Part shown: one piece after another, positions 10,101 to 18,399 of the stretch | How positions within the stretch are numbered: the first letter of the stretch is position 1 | Layout: the number at the start of each line of letters is the position of its first letter | Assembly: GCF_037963835.1 (NCBI RefSeq) | Contig: NZ_CP150145.1 | Location: forward strand, 4,960,001 to 5,024,000 | Length of the DNA stretch: 64,000 nucleotides | Source: Paenibacillus sp. FSL H8-0332 | GTDB taxonomy: Bacteria > Bacillota > Bacilli > Paenibacillales > Paenibacillaceae | Direction: 5' to 3' | The notes under the pieces: generated by a model | What the model saw: only the letters and a program-made list of their open reading frames with translations | Told to the model about the DNA's origin: nothing | The model's database searches: none | Translations under genes and position numbers: made by a program

Positions 10101-13100
10101 CTCCCGTGAGCCCTGTCGCTCCAGTCTCACCCGTAAGACCCGTCGCTCCAGTCTCTCCGGTGAGTCCTGTCGCTCCAGTCTCACCCGTCAGCCCTGTCGC
10201 TCCAGTCTCACCTGTCAGCCCCGTTGCTCCAGTCTCTCCTGTGAGCCCCGTCGCCCCGGTCTCTCCTGTAAGTCCCGTCGCTCCAGTCTCACCAGTCAGC
10301 CCAGTCGCTCCCGTTTCTCCGGTGAGTCCCGTCGCTCCAGTCGCTCCTGTGAGCCCCGTCGCCCCGGTCTCTCCAGTAAGTCCCGTCGCTCCAGTCTCAC
10401 CAGTCAGCCCAGTCGCTCCCGTTTCTCCGGTGAGTCCTGTCGCTCCCGTTTCTCCGGTCAGTCCTGTTGCTCCGGTCTCTCCTGTGAGCCCTGTTGCACC
10501 AGTCTCACCTGTAAGCCCCGTTGCTCCGGTCTCTCCTGTGAGCCCCGTCGCCCCCGTTTCTCCCGTGAGCCCTGTCGCTCCAGTCTCACCAGTCAGACCT
10601 GTCGCACCAGTCTCTCCCGTGAGTCCCGTCGCTCCGGTCTCTCCTGTAAGCCCCGTCGCCCCGGTCTCTCCCGTGAGTCCCGTCGCTCCGGTCTCTCCCG
10701 TAAGACCTGTCGCTCCCGTCTCTCCCGTGAGTCCCGTCGCTCCGGTCTCTCCGGTGAGTCCTGTCGCTCCGGTCTCTCCCGTCAGCCCCGTCGCTCCAGT
10801 CTCTCCTGTAAGCCCCGTCGCTCCGGTCTCACCAGTCAGCCCCGTCGCTCCGGTCTCACCTGTAAGACCTGTCGCCCCGCTCTCTCCTGTAAGCCCCGTC
10901 GCTCCAGTCTCTCCCGTAAGTCCCGTTGCACCAGTCTCACCTGTAAGACCTGTCGCTCCCGTTTCTCCGGTGAGTCCCGTCGCTCCAGTCTCTCCGGTCA
11001 ATCCCGTCGCTCCGGTCTCTCCTGTAAGCCCCGTTGCTCCGGTTTCTCCCGTGAGTCCTGTCGCTCCCGTTTCTCCCGTCAGTCCCGTCGCTCCAGTCTC
11101 TCCCGTGAGCCCCGTCGCCCCGGTCTCTCCGGTGAGTCCTGTCGCTCCCGTTTCTCCCGTCAGCCCCGTCGCCCCGGTCTCTCCGGTGAGTCCTGTCGCT
11201 CCCGTCTCTCCTGTAAGACCCGTCGCTCCGGTCTCTCCGGTGAGTCCTGTCGCTCCCGTCTCTCCTGTGAGCCCTGTCGCCCCGGTCTCTCCTGTAAGTC
11301 CCGTCGCTCCAGTCTCACCCGTAAGCCCCGTCGCTCCAGTCTCACCAGTCAGCCCTGTTGCTCCCGTCTCACCTGTAAGACCTGTCGCTCCCGTTTCTCC
11401 GGTCAGCCCTGTTGCTCCGGTCTCTCCAGTCTCTCCGGTCAGCCCCGTCGCTCCAGTCTCTCCTGTGAGCCCTGTTGCTCCGGTCTCTCCTGTGAGCCCT
11501 GTTGCTCCGGTCCCTCCTGTGAGCCCTGTTGCACCAGTCTCACCTGTAAGCCCCGTTGCTCCGGTCAGCCCCGTTGCTCCGGTCAGCCCCGTTGCTCCGG
11601 TCTCTCCCGTCAGCCCCGTCGCTCCAGTCTCACCTGTGAGTCCTGTCGCACCAGTCTCTCCTGTGAGCCCTGTTGCACCAGTCTCACCTGTAAGCCCCGT
11701 TGCTCCCGTTTCTCCTGTGAGCCCCGTTGCTCCGGTCTCTCCCGTCAGCCCCGTCGCTCCAGTCTCACCTGTGAGTCCTGTCGCACCAGTCTCTCCCGTG
11801 AGCCCCGTCGCTCCAGTCTCACCAGTCAGCCCTGTCGCTCCCGTCTCTCCCGTCAGCCCTGTCGCTCCAGTCTCACCAGTCAGCCCAGTCGCTCCCGTTT
11901 CTCCGGTGAGTCCCGTCGCTCCCGTCTCTCCGGTCAATCCCGTCGATCCGGTCTCTCCTGTAAGCCCCGTCGCTCCCGTTTCTCCGGTGAGTCCCGTCGC
12001 TCCCGTCTCTCCGGTCAATCCCGTCGATCCGGTCTCTCCTGTAAGCCCCGTCGCTCCCGTCTCTCCTGTAAGTCCCGTTGCTCCAGTCTCACCAGTCAGC
12101 CCCGTCGCCCCAGTCTCTCCCGTGAGCCCCGTTGCTCCCGTCTCTCCTGTAAGTCCCGTTGCTCCAGTCTCACCAGTCAGCCCCGTCGCCCCAGTCTCTC
12201 CCGTGAGCCCCGTTGCTCCGGTTTCACCAGTCAGTCCCGTTTCTCCTGTGAGCCCTGTTGCACCAGTCTCTCCCGTGAGCCCTGTCGCTCCCGTCTCTCC
12301 TGTAAGTCCCGTTGCTCCAGTCTCACCAGTCAGCCCCGTCGCTCCGGTCTCTCCTGTGAGCCCTGTCGCTCCCGTCTCTCCTGTAAGTCCCGTTGCTCCA
12401 GTCTCACCAGTCAGCCCCGTCGCTCCCGTCTCTCCCGTGAGCCCCGTCGCCCCGGTCTCTCCGGTGAGTCCTGTCGCTCCCGTTTCTCCCGTCAGTCCCG
12501 TCGCTCCAGTCTCTCCTGTAAGCCCTGTCGCTCCCGTCTCTCCCGTAAGACCCGTTGCTCCCGTCTCTCCGGTCAGTCCCGTTGCTCCGGTCTCTCCGGT
12601 GAGTCCTGTCGCTCCCGTTTCTCCCGTCAGTCCCGTCGCTCCAGTCTCTCCCGTGAGTCCTGTCGCTCCCGTTTCTCCGGTGAGTCCCGTCGCTCCGGTT
12701 TCTCCCGTGAGTCCTGTCGCTCCAGTCTCTCCGGTCAGCCCCGTCGCACCAGTCTCACCCGTAAGACCCGTCGCCCCGGTCTCTCCCGTCAGCCCCGTCG
12801 CTCCAGTCTCTCCCGTAAGTCCCGTCGCTCCAGTCTCACCAGTCAGCCCTGTTGCTCCCGTCTCACCTGTAAGACCTGTCGCTCCCGTTTCTCCGGTCAG
12901 CCCTGTTGCTCCGGTCTCTCCGGTCTCTCCCGTGAGTCCTGTCGCCCCAGTCTCTCCAGTCAGCCCCGTCGCTCCAGTCTCTCCTGTGAGCCCTGTTGCT
13001 CCGGTCTCTCCTGTGAGCCCTGTTGCACCAGTCTCACCTGTAAGCCCCGTTGCTCCCGTTTCTCCGGTCAGCCCCGTTGCTCCGGTCTCTCCCGTCAGCC

Positions 13101-15261
13101 CCGTCGCTCCAGTCTCACCTGTAAGACCTGTCGCCCCCGTTTCTCCCGTGAGCCCTGTCGCTCCAGTCTCACCCGTAAGACCCGTCGCTCCAGTCTCTCC
13201 CGTGAGTCCTGTCGCTCCCGTTTCTCCCGTAAGACCCGTCGCTCCGGTCTCTCCTGTGAGCCCTGTTGCACCAGTCTCTCCCGTGAGCCCTGTCGCCCCA
13301 GTCTCTCCGGTGAGTCCTGTCGCTCCCGTTTCTCCCGTAAGACCCGTCGCTCCGCTTTCTCCCGTAAGCCCTGTCGCACCAGTCTCTCCGGTGAGCCCCG
13401 TCGCTCCGGTCTCTCCCGTGAGTCCTGTCGCCCCAGTCTCTCCAGTCAGCCCCGTCGCTCCAGTTTCTCCTGTGAGCCCTGTTGCTCCGGTCTCTCCTGT
13501 GAGCCCTGTTGCACCAGTCTCACCTGTAAGCCCCGTTGCTCCCGTTTCTCCGGTCAGCCCCGTTGCTCCGGTCTCTCCCGTCAGCCCCGTCGCTCCAGTC
13601 TCACCTGTAAGACCTGTCGCCCCCGTTTCTCCCGTGAGCCCTGTCGCTCCAGTCTCACCCGTAAGACCCGTCGCTCCAGTCTCTCCGGTGAGTCCTGTCG
13701 CTCCCGTCTCACCAGTCAGCCCCGTTGCTCCCGTCTCACCAGTCAGCCCCGTTGCTCCCGTCTCACCAGTCAGCCCCGTTGCTCCCGTGAGTCCTGTCGC
13801 TCCCGTTTCTCCCGTAAGACCCGTCGCTCCGGTCTCTCCTGTGAGCCCTGTTGCACCAGTCTCACCTGTAAGCCCCGTTGCTCCCGTTTCTCCGGTCAGC
13901 CCCGTTGCTCCGGTCTCTCCCGTCAGCCCCGTCGCTCCAGTCTCACCTGTAAGACCTGTCGCCCCCGTTTCTCCCGTGAGCCCTGTCGCTCCAGTCTCAC
14001 CCGTAAGACCCGTCGCTCCAGTCTCTCCGGTGAGTCCTGTCGCTCCCGTCTCACCAGTCAGCCCCGTTGCTCCCGTCTCACCAGTCAGCCCCGTTGCTCC
14101 CGTCTCACCAGTCAGCCCCGTTGCTCCCGTGAGTCCTGTCGCTCCCGTTTCTCCCGTAAGACCCGTCGCTCCAGTCTCACCAGTCAGCCCTGTTGCTCCC
14201 GTCTCACCTGTAAGACCTGTCGCTCCGGTCTCTCCTGTAAGCCCCGTCGCCCCGGTCTCTCCCGTGAGTCCCGTCGCTCCAGTCTCACCAGTCAGCCCCG
14301 TCGCTCCAGTCTCTCCCGTGAGTCCTGTCGCTCCCGTTTCTCCCGTAAGACCCGTCGCTCCAGTCTCACCAGTCAGCCCTGTTGCTCCCGTCTCACCTGT
14401 AAGACCTGTCGCTCCAGTCTCTCCTGTGAGTCCTGTCGCTCCCGTTTCTCCGGTCAGCCCCGTCGCTCCAGTCTCACCTGTAAGCCCCGTTGCACCAGTC
14501 TCACCTGTAAGCCCCGTTGCACCAGTCTCTCCCGTAAGCCCCGTCGCTCCCGTCTCACCCGTAAGCCCTGTCGCTCCCGTCTCACCCGTAAGCCCCGTCG
14601 CTCCCGTCTCACCCGTAAGCCCCGTTGCTCCCGTCTCTCCGGTCAGCCCCGTCGCACCGCTCTCTCCTGTAAGCCCAGTCGCCCCAGTTTCTCCTGTAAG
14701 ACCTGTTGCTCCGCTCTCTCCTGTAAGCCCAGTCGCCCCAGTCTCTCCCGTGAGTCCCGTCGCCCCAGTCTCTCCAGTAAGACCTGTTGCTCCGCTCTCT
14801 CCTGTAAGACCAGTCGCCCCAGTCTCACCCGTGAGCCCCGTCGCCCCACTCTCTCCCGTGAGTCCCGTCGCACCAGTCTCTCCTGTAAGTCCCGTTTCTC
14901 CTGTGAGCCCTGTCGCTCCCGATTCTCCCGTGAGTCCCGTCGCCCCAGTCTCTCCAGTGAGTCCCGTCGCCCCAGTCTCTCCTGTGAGTCCAGTTGCTCC
15001 ACTCTCTCCCGTAAGACCCGTCGCTCCCGTCTCTCCAGTAAGTCCTGTCGCTCCAGTCGCTCCCGTAAGACCTGTCGCCCCAGTCGCTCCCGTAAGCCCC
15101 GTTGCACCGCTCTCTCCCGTGAGCCCTGTCAGACCGGTTTTACCTGTGAAGCCTGTCGATCCAACGTTACCTCTTGTACCTTGGCTTCCGCTCGCGCCTC
15201 TAAGGCCGGTTGTGCCCGTTGGTCCGGTTGGTCCTGTTACTCCGGTTGGTCCTGTACCCAT
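7120..15261 (-). CDS. Giant collagen-like protein with (GATGLTGET)n stalk
   Basis: The protein has 2,713 residues. Residues 1-2567 are almost unbroken Gly-X-Y, mostly the nonapeptide GATGLTGET, and residues 2568-2713 are a beta-rich C-terminal domain like the trimer-forming tips of BclA-type proteins. It has no N-terminal head and no signal peptide. About one residue in three in the stalk is Thr, always in the Y position, the place where BclA-type stalks are O-glycosylated. Near the C-terminal end of the stalk is a charged segment, 'GKDGINGGPGSKGEDG', followed by more GATG repeats. A single frame stays open for 8.1 kb despite heavy repetition, which argues for selection. AAGGAG lies 10 bases before ATG. 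The spore-filament role is inferred. Typical BclA proteins are about 400 residues. Confidence 0.9.
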   Translation of the reverse strand: MGTGPTGVTGPTGPTGTTGLRGASGSQGTRGNVGSTGFTGKTGLTGLTGESGATGLTGATGATGLTGATGATGLTGETGATGLTGESGATGLTGETGATGLTGETGATGLTGESGATGLTGETGLTGETGATGLTGESGATGLTGETGATGLTGESGATGLTGETGATGLTGETGATGLTGESGATGLTGETGATGLTGESGATGLTGETGATGLTGETGATGLTGETGATGLTGETGATGLTGETGATGLTGETGATGLTGETGATGLTGETGATGLTGETGATGLTGETGATGLTGETGATGLTGETGATGLTGETGATGLTGETGATGLTGETGATGLTGETGATGLTGETGATGLTGETGATGLTGETGATGLTGATGLTGETGATGLTGETGATGLTGETGATGLTGETGATGLTGETGATGLTGETGATGLTGETGATGLTGETGATGLTGETGATGLTGETGATGLTGETGATGLTGETGATGLTGATGLTGETGATGLTGETGATGLTGETGATGLTGETGATGLTGETGATGLTGETGATGLTGETGATGLTGETGATGLTGETGATGLTGETGATGLTGETGATGLTGETGATGLTGETGATGLTGETGATGLTGETGATGLTGESGATGLTGETGATGLTGETGATGLTGETGATGLTGETGATGLTGETGATGLTGETGATGLTGETGATGLTGETGATGLTGETGATGLTGETGATGLTGETGATGLTGETGATGLTGETGATGLTGETGATGLTGETGATGLTGETGETGATGLTGETGATGLTGETGATGLTGETGATGLTGETGATGLTGETGATGLTGETGATGLTGETGATGLTGETGATGLTGETGATGLTGETGATGLTGETGATGLTGETGATGLTGETGATGLTGETGATGLTGETGATGLTGETGATGLTGETGATGLTGETGATGLTGETGATGLTGETGATGLTGETGATGLTGETGATGLTGETGATGLTGETGATGLTGETGLTGETGATGLTGETGATGLTGETGATGLTGETGATGLTGETGATGLTGETGATGLTGETGATGLTGETGSTGLTGETGATGLTGETGATGLTGETGSTGLTGETGATGLTGETGATGLTGETGATGLTGETGATGLTGETGATGLTGETGATGLTGETGATGLTGETGATGLTGETGATGLTGETGATGLTGETGATGLTGETGATGLTGETGATGLTGATGLTGATGLTGETGATGLTGGTGATGLTGETGATGLTGETGATGLTGETGETGATGLTGETGATGLTGETGATGLTGETGATGLTGETGATGLTGETGATGLTGETGATGLTGETGATGLTGETGATGLTGETGATGLTGETGATGLTGETGATGLTGETGATGLTGETGATGLTGETGATGLTGETGATGLTGETGATGLTGETGATGLTGETGATGLTGETGATGLTGESGATGLTGETGATGLTGETGATGLTGETGATGLTGETGATGLTGETGATGLTGETGATGLTGETGATGLTGETGATGLTGETGATGLTGETGATGLTGETGATGLTGETGATGLTGETGATGLTGETGATGLTGETGATGLTGETGATGLTGETGATGLTGETGATGLTGETGATGLTGATGATGLTGETGATGLTGETGATGLTGETGATGLTGETGATGLTGETGATGLTGETGATGLTGETGATGLTGETGATGLTGETGATGLTGETGATGLTGETGATGLTGETGATGLTGETGATGLTGETGATGLTGETGATGLTGETGATGLTGETGATGLTGETGATGLTGETGATGLTGETGATGLTGETGATGLTGETGATGLTGETGATGLTGETGATGLTGETGATGLTGETGATGLTGETGATGLTGETGATGLTGETGATGLTGETGATGLTGETGATGLTGETGATGLTGETGATGLTGETGATGLTGETGATGLTGETGATGLTGETGATGLTGETGATGLTGETGATGLTGETGETGATGLTGETGATGLTGETGATGLTGETGATGLTGETGATGLTGETGATGLTGETGATGLTGESGATGLTGETGATGLTGETGATGLTGETGATGLTGETGTTGLTGETGATGLTGETGATGLTGATGATGLTGETGATGLTGETGATGLTGETGATGLTGETGATGLTGETGLTGETGATGLTGEIGATGLTGETGATGLTGETGATGLTGEIGATGLTGETGATGLTGETGATGLTGETGATGLTGESGATGLTGETGATGLTGESGATGLTGETGTTGLTGESGATGLTGETGLTGETGATGLTGESGATGLTGESGATGLTGFTGETGATGLTGETGATGLTGETGATGLTGETGATGLTGATGVTGLTGESGATGLTGETGATGLTGETGATGLTGESGAIGLTGLTGESGATGLTGETGATGVTGVTGPTGVTGLSVVETGATGHTGATGPTGPTGMTGVTGTTGKAGKDGINGGPGSKGEDGNTGVTGVTGLAGATGATGVTGLTGATGPTGETGATGLTGDTGATGLTGATGATGVTGLTGATGPTGIGLVGPTGVLSQNYAQFVLTEGNTVATSDHFPIPHFSIVYTSSSGTSIGPGITDTNEFVVESGNYLIMYQATILSSDTRPAGLELINNGTPESTSIVTAPINTVPSNLNGTYILEADEPVAIQLALVYEGTAVTVNMDEVIYGFFPAKVTIVQLS
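7970..15130 (-). repeat. 27-bp tandem repeat array encoding Gly-X-Thr nonapeptides
   Basis: The array is about 7.2 kb of 27-base units (roughly 260) coding mostly GATGLTGET, with GESGATGLT variants at both ends and occasional 6-residue or 3-residue irregularities. Units differ mainly at third codon positions. Larger blocks are duplicated: for example, the block starting at 9421 recurs at 10042, an offset of 621 bases or 23 units, with only a few differences. The plus strand is strongly pyrimidine-rich. Confidence 0.95.
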
Positions 15262-15347
15262 TAGTTGTCAACTCCTTGCTGTCATGGATTTCCAATGATT
15301 TCAAAAAAAATATTCTTAACCTTATTTCTAATTCCCAAGAATAGTAA

Positions 15348-15388
15348 GAAACGGGTACACACCCTTAGATAAGGATGGTATCCGTTTC
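15348..15388 (-). terminator. Possible terminator between two collagen-like genes
   Basis: On the minus strand GAAACGG(A)TACC pairs with GGTACCCGTTTC around a 16-base loop and is followed by a T-rich run. It lies 39 bases past the stop at 15427 and may give partial termination before the giant gene. Confidence 0.5.
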
Positions 15389-15426
15389 AGATTTCATTTT
15401 ACTTGAGAGGAAAGTACATTCCGCAA

Positions 15427-16470
15427 TTAGATTATGGCCATAATAGTCACAGAAGCAGCTACAAAACCATTCGGAGAATTAATAATATCCGTTGATATTC
15501 TTGTACCAGTTTCAATGAGTACTACCTGCATGTTTTTACCTCCGTCTAAAGCATCTATAATTACCACCATAGTCACCGGAGTGACAGGTCTGGGGCTTCC
15601 TGGAACTTCAGCTCCTGAATAAACTATATGAAAAGGATCAACAGAACCATCTATTGATATTCCAATACCCGGCGACACACTAGATGTATATTGAACAGAG
15701 GCTTGAACGGAGACATGATACATATGCCCTCCAGGCAATACAAAAGTATCGCCGCCCTGCAACCCAATTGACTCTGCAGGATCAGTTACCAGCGCATTAA
15801 AAAATCCAATAGGGGTATTGGGGGTACTTGCAACAGAGTAACCATTAACTACATATGTTCCAAAAATAGAAGTGATTGAACCGGTAAGCCCGGTCATCCC
15901 CGTTTGTCCTGTTACTCCAGTTAAACCAGTTAATCCCGTAACTCCAGTAAAACCGGTTAATCCGGTTAATCCCGTGTTCCCTGCTCCTGTTGCTCCAGTC
16001 ATTCCCGTGTTCCCTGCTCCTGTTGCTCCGGTCATTCCCGTGTTCCCTGCTCCTGTTGCTCCGGTCATCCCGGTTACTCCCGTGTTCCCTGCTCCTGTTG
16101 CTCCAGTCATTCCCGTGTTCCCTGCTCCTGTTGCTCCGGTCATTCCCGTGTTCCCTGCTCCTGTTGCTCCGGTCATTCCCGTGTTCCCTGCTCCTGTTGC
16201 TCCGGTCATTCCCGTGTTCCCTGCTCCTGTTGCTCCGGTCATTCCCGTGTTCCCTGCTCCTGTTGCTCCGGTCATTCCCGTGTTCCCTGCTCCTGTTGCT
16301 CCGGTCATTCCCGTGTTCCCTGCTCCTGTTGCTCCGGTATGACCCGTAAACCCTGTTACTCCTGTACTTCCATCGCTACCTTTTGAACCCGGGCCTCCAT
16401 TTATTCCATTCTTACCTGCTTGACCTGTAGTCCCTGTTGGTCCTGTTGGTCCTGTAAATCCAGTTGCCAT
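15427..16470 (-). CDS. Headless collagen-like protein with 11-residue repeats
   Basis: This 347-residue protein starts directly in Gly-X-Y ('MATGFTGPTGPTGTTG'), like the giant protein. It carries the charged segment 'GKNGINGGPGSKGSDG' near its N-terminus, then 11 copies of GATGAGNTGMT (Met sometimes Val or Leu), and ends with a 150-residue beta-rich domain. The repeats mean that Gly falls at every third residue throughout 1-197. AAAGGGG lies 10 bases before ATG. Its first 70 bases overlap the 3' end of the upstream glycosyltransferase gene, so it is probably translated from the same message. Confidence 0.9.
   Translation of the reverse strand: MATGFTGPTGPTGTTGQAGKNGINGGPGSKGSDGSTGVTGFTGHTGATGAGNTGMTGATGAGNTGMTGATGAGNTGMTGATGAGNTGMTGATGAGNTGMTGATGAGNTGMTGATGAGNTGMTGATGAGNTGVTGMTGATGAGNTGMTGATGAGNTGMTGATGAGNTGLTGLTGFTGVTGLTGLTGVTGQTGMTGLTGSITSIFGTYVVNGYSVASTPNTPIGFFNALVTDPAESIGLQGGDTFVLPGGHMYHVSVQASVQYTSSVSPGIGISIDGSVDPFHIVYSGAEVPGSPRPVTPVTMVVIIDALDGGKNMQVVLIETGTRISTDIINSPNGFVAASVTIMAII
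15974..16338 (-). repeat. 33-bp tandem repeats, 11 copies
   Basis: The unit encodes GATGAGNTGMT. Copies are nearly identical at the DNA level, with changes at only one or two bases, unlike the more diverged 27-bp array next door. This suggests recent expansion. One extra 6-base Val-Thr-Gly interruption lies near 16070. Confidence 0.9.
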
Positions 16471-18245
16471 AATCTGTAATCCCCTTTCGATATTATTAAT
16501 TTAATTTTCCTAGTATTGCTCCGGCGGATATCTTCAGGTATTGCTATAAGCTCTCCAATGATCGGATTACAGCCAAGAACAGCCTCCCGTACCGCAAGAC
16601 GATTCCTCTCTACCTCCCAGTGTTCCTGTTCTACTTCACCAGCCTGCAAGCATAGATTAAGAGAGAACATGGAATACGGACTGGCTTGTGAAGTCTTCAT
16701 TGCAGATAGTGCTTCCCTGTCCTCTTCCCTCACTTCTTCGTAGGGATTCAGCCATAGTACGTGGGGGGAGGTAAGGACCCCTTCCAATCTTCCCCATAAC
16801 TGTGACTGTTCTTCATCAGAGGGGAGAGGAAGGACATGTGCACTCAGTACACTGGCAAGCTTATCAGCGTCTGCGCCTATTCCACCGTCGAGCACGATCC
16901 ATTGATCGGCGAACGGCTGCCACTTGGCCGCCCATTCCCGCAGAGCAGAGAACGGACCATCTCCCTTGCAGAGCATTACGATTACTGACCAGGCATTAGC
17001 AGGAGTCGTATTACAACGAAGGGAATTTTTCCGATGAGAAGGTACAGAGAAGCTGCGCACACCCGAAGGATCCTCTTCCACCGCTTGCAGCTCATCTTCC
17101 AGATGAGCTAGCTTCTCCGCCGCTTCCTTGAATGAGGGGGAATACTCCAGCGCTCTGCGGTACCAGACTCTGGATTCACCAGACATCCCCCTTAGCTCAT
17201 AACAGTTCCCGATATAGTAACAGGGGTAAAAGGTTCCAGCACCCTTGAGAACCATATAATGAAGAGCATTCTCTCCAAGCGTCAGACAATGCTCGAAAGC
17301 GGAGATCGCAGCCTCTACCTGGTCGGTATGCATAAGAATGCAGCCCTTATACAGATGCAGGTCCACATAATCCGGGTAGAGACTGATGGCCTTGTCAATG
17401 CCGGGCCAGCCTTCCCTGAAGCTGCCCATCGCCAACAAACAGCCATACTTGAGCTTGTAAAAAAGCGATGGCGGCAATCTTCTCTGCCCCAGCGAAGCAG
17501 CAATGGCCTGATTAACCTGCTCGAAGGCAAGTGCATACTTCCCCACCCGCTGATACTCACTTGCTATATGGTAAAGACTCCACGGATCGGGGTTCGGATT
17601 GTCTGTTACAGCTTCCTGCAGCAGCTTCAAATTGCGTTCATGTTTCGATTTAAGAGTAGTCACGGATTGGAGATATCCATAATGAAATAGCCGGACCGGA
17701 AGCTGGAACGGAGTGCTGGTATCCTCCCGGGTATAGGTGTCGGGCCAGCTCAATTGTTCATGAATGCCTCCAGTGAAATGAAACCCCTCCCCGTTACGGA
17801 ACAAGCGGCACTGAGCCAGCCGGTAAGCTTCATCCGCCTGAGGCCTGAACGGACCATTGAAATGGATCGTTTCCACAGAGGCCAGCTTGTGTTCCTGAAG
17901 AGTGCTCACCATTCGAAGCTTCAGCGCATCATTCACAGCGAGCTCTTCGTCAGCATCCATCCATAGTATCCATTCCCCTGTTGCATGAATGAGGCTATAA
18001 TTGCGGGCTTCCCCGAAGCTCTCCTTCCAGGGAAATTGAAGAATGGTTGCGCCGAAGCTGCGGGCAATGTCCATCGTCCTGTCACGGGAGCCCGTATCCA
18101 CAATAATGATCTCATCTACCCCTGCGCGTACGCTTGACAGACAGCGTGCAATCCAGGGCTCTTCATCCTTGACGATCATGCACAGGGAGATTAGTGGGAC
18201 GGTCGCCCTCGCTGTGTTCTGCCATAACGGACTGCCTCCTTCCAT
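16401..18245 (-). CDS. GT2 glycosyltransferase with TPR and a second C-terminal domain
   Basis: This 614-residue enzyme has a GT2 domain (about 16-250) with 'ISLCMIVKDEE', the nucleotide-binding 'VDTGSRDRT' and metal-binding 'DADEE' (about 98). TPR-like helices follow (about 230-380), then a region (about 410-570) resembling a worn GT-A fold. The GT2-TPR layout resembles the SunS-type glycosyltransferases that act on peptides or proteins. Two oddities stand out. The strong GGAAGGAGG lies on top of the ATG at 18245 instead of before it, and the next ATG is out of frame. At the other end the frame runs 70 bases into the downstream collagen gene, giving a tail 'QDQQDQQGLQVKQ' that is just that gene read out of phase. 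Protein glycosylation of the adjacent collagen proteins is the likely role. Confidence 0.8.
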   Translation of the reverse strand: MEGGSPLWQNTARATVPLISLCMIVKDEEPWIARCLSSVRAGVDEIIIVDTGSRDRTMDIARSFGATILQFPWKESFGEARNYSLIHATGEWILWMDADEELAVNDALKLRMVSTLQEHKLASVETIHFNGPFRPQADEAYRLAQCRLFRNGEGFHFTGGIHEQLSWPDTYTREDTSTPFQLPVRLFHYGYLQSVTTLKSKHERNLKLLQEAVTDNPNPDPWSLYHIASEYQRVGKYALAFEQVNQAIAASLGQRRLPPSLFYKLKYGCLLAMGSFREGWPGIDKAISLYPDYVDLHLYKGCILMHTDQVEAAISAFEHCLTLGENALHYMVLKGAGTFYPCYYIGNCYELRGMSGESRVWYRRALEYSPSFKEAAEKLAHLEDELQAVEEDPSGVRSFSVPSHRKNSLRCNTTPANAWSVIVMLCKGDGPFSALREWAAKWQPFADQWIVLDGGIGADADKLASVLSAHVLPLPSDEEQSQLWGRLEGVLTSPHVLWLNPYEEVREEDREALSAMKTSQASPYSMFSLNLCLQAGEVEQEHWEVERNRLAVREAVLGCNPIIGELIAIPEDIRRSNTRKIKLIISKGDYRLWQLDLQDQQDQQGLQVKQVRME

Positions 18246-18399
18246 AATGGATTTACCGGACTATGCGGACGAATCCGGTCAGGTGATTATACACATTGAT
18301 TGACATCACCTCTTAACCTTATGACGGTTTCTGCCCGCATAGAACATTGTCGGATAAAGTCGGACAATCTAAATATGAAATCCTTGGGCGTTACCGGCA

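Noticed and set aside
7973..15298. A 2,441-residue plus-strand open frame coding PVAPVSPVS repeats
   Set aside because: It is the antisense of the Gly-X-Thr array. Codons for Gly, Thr, Leu and Ala read backwards give Pro, Val, Ser and Ala and no stops. It has no ribosome site or domain structure.
15872..16349. Plus-strand PVFPAPVAPVI and LLLLRSFPCS repeat frames
   Set aside because: They are antisense readings of the 33-bp collagen repeats.
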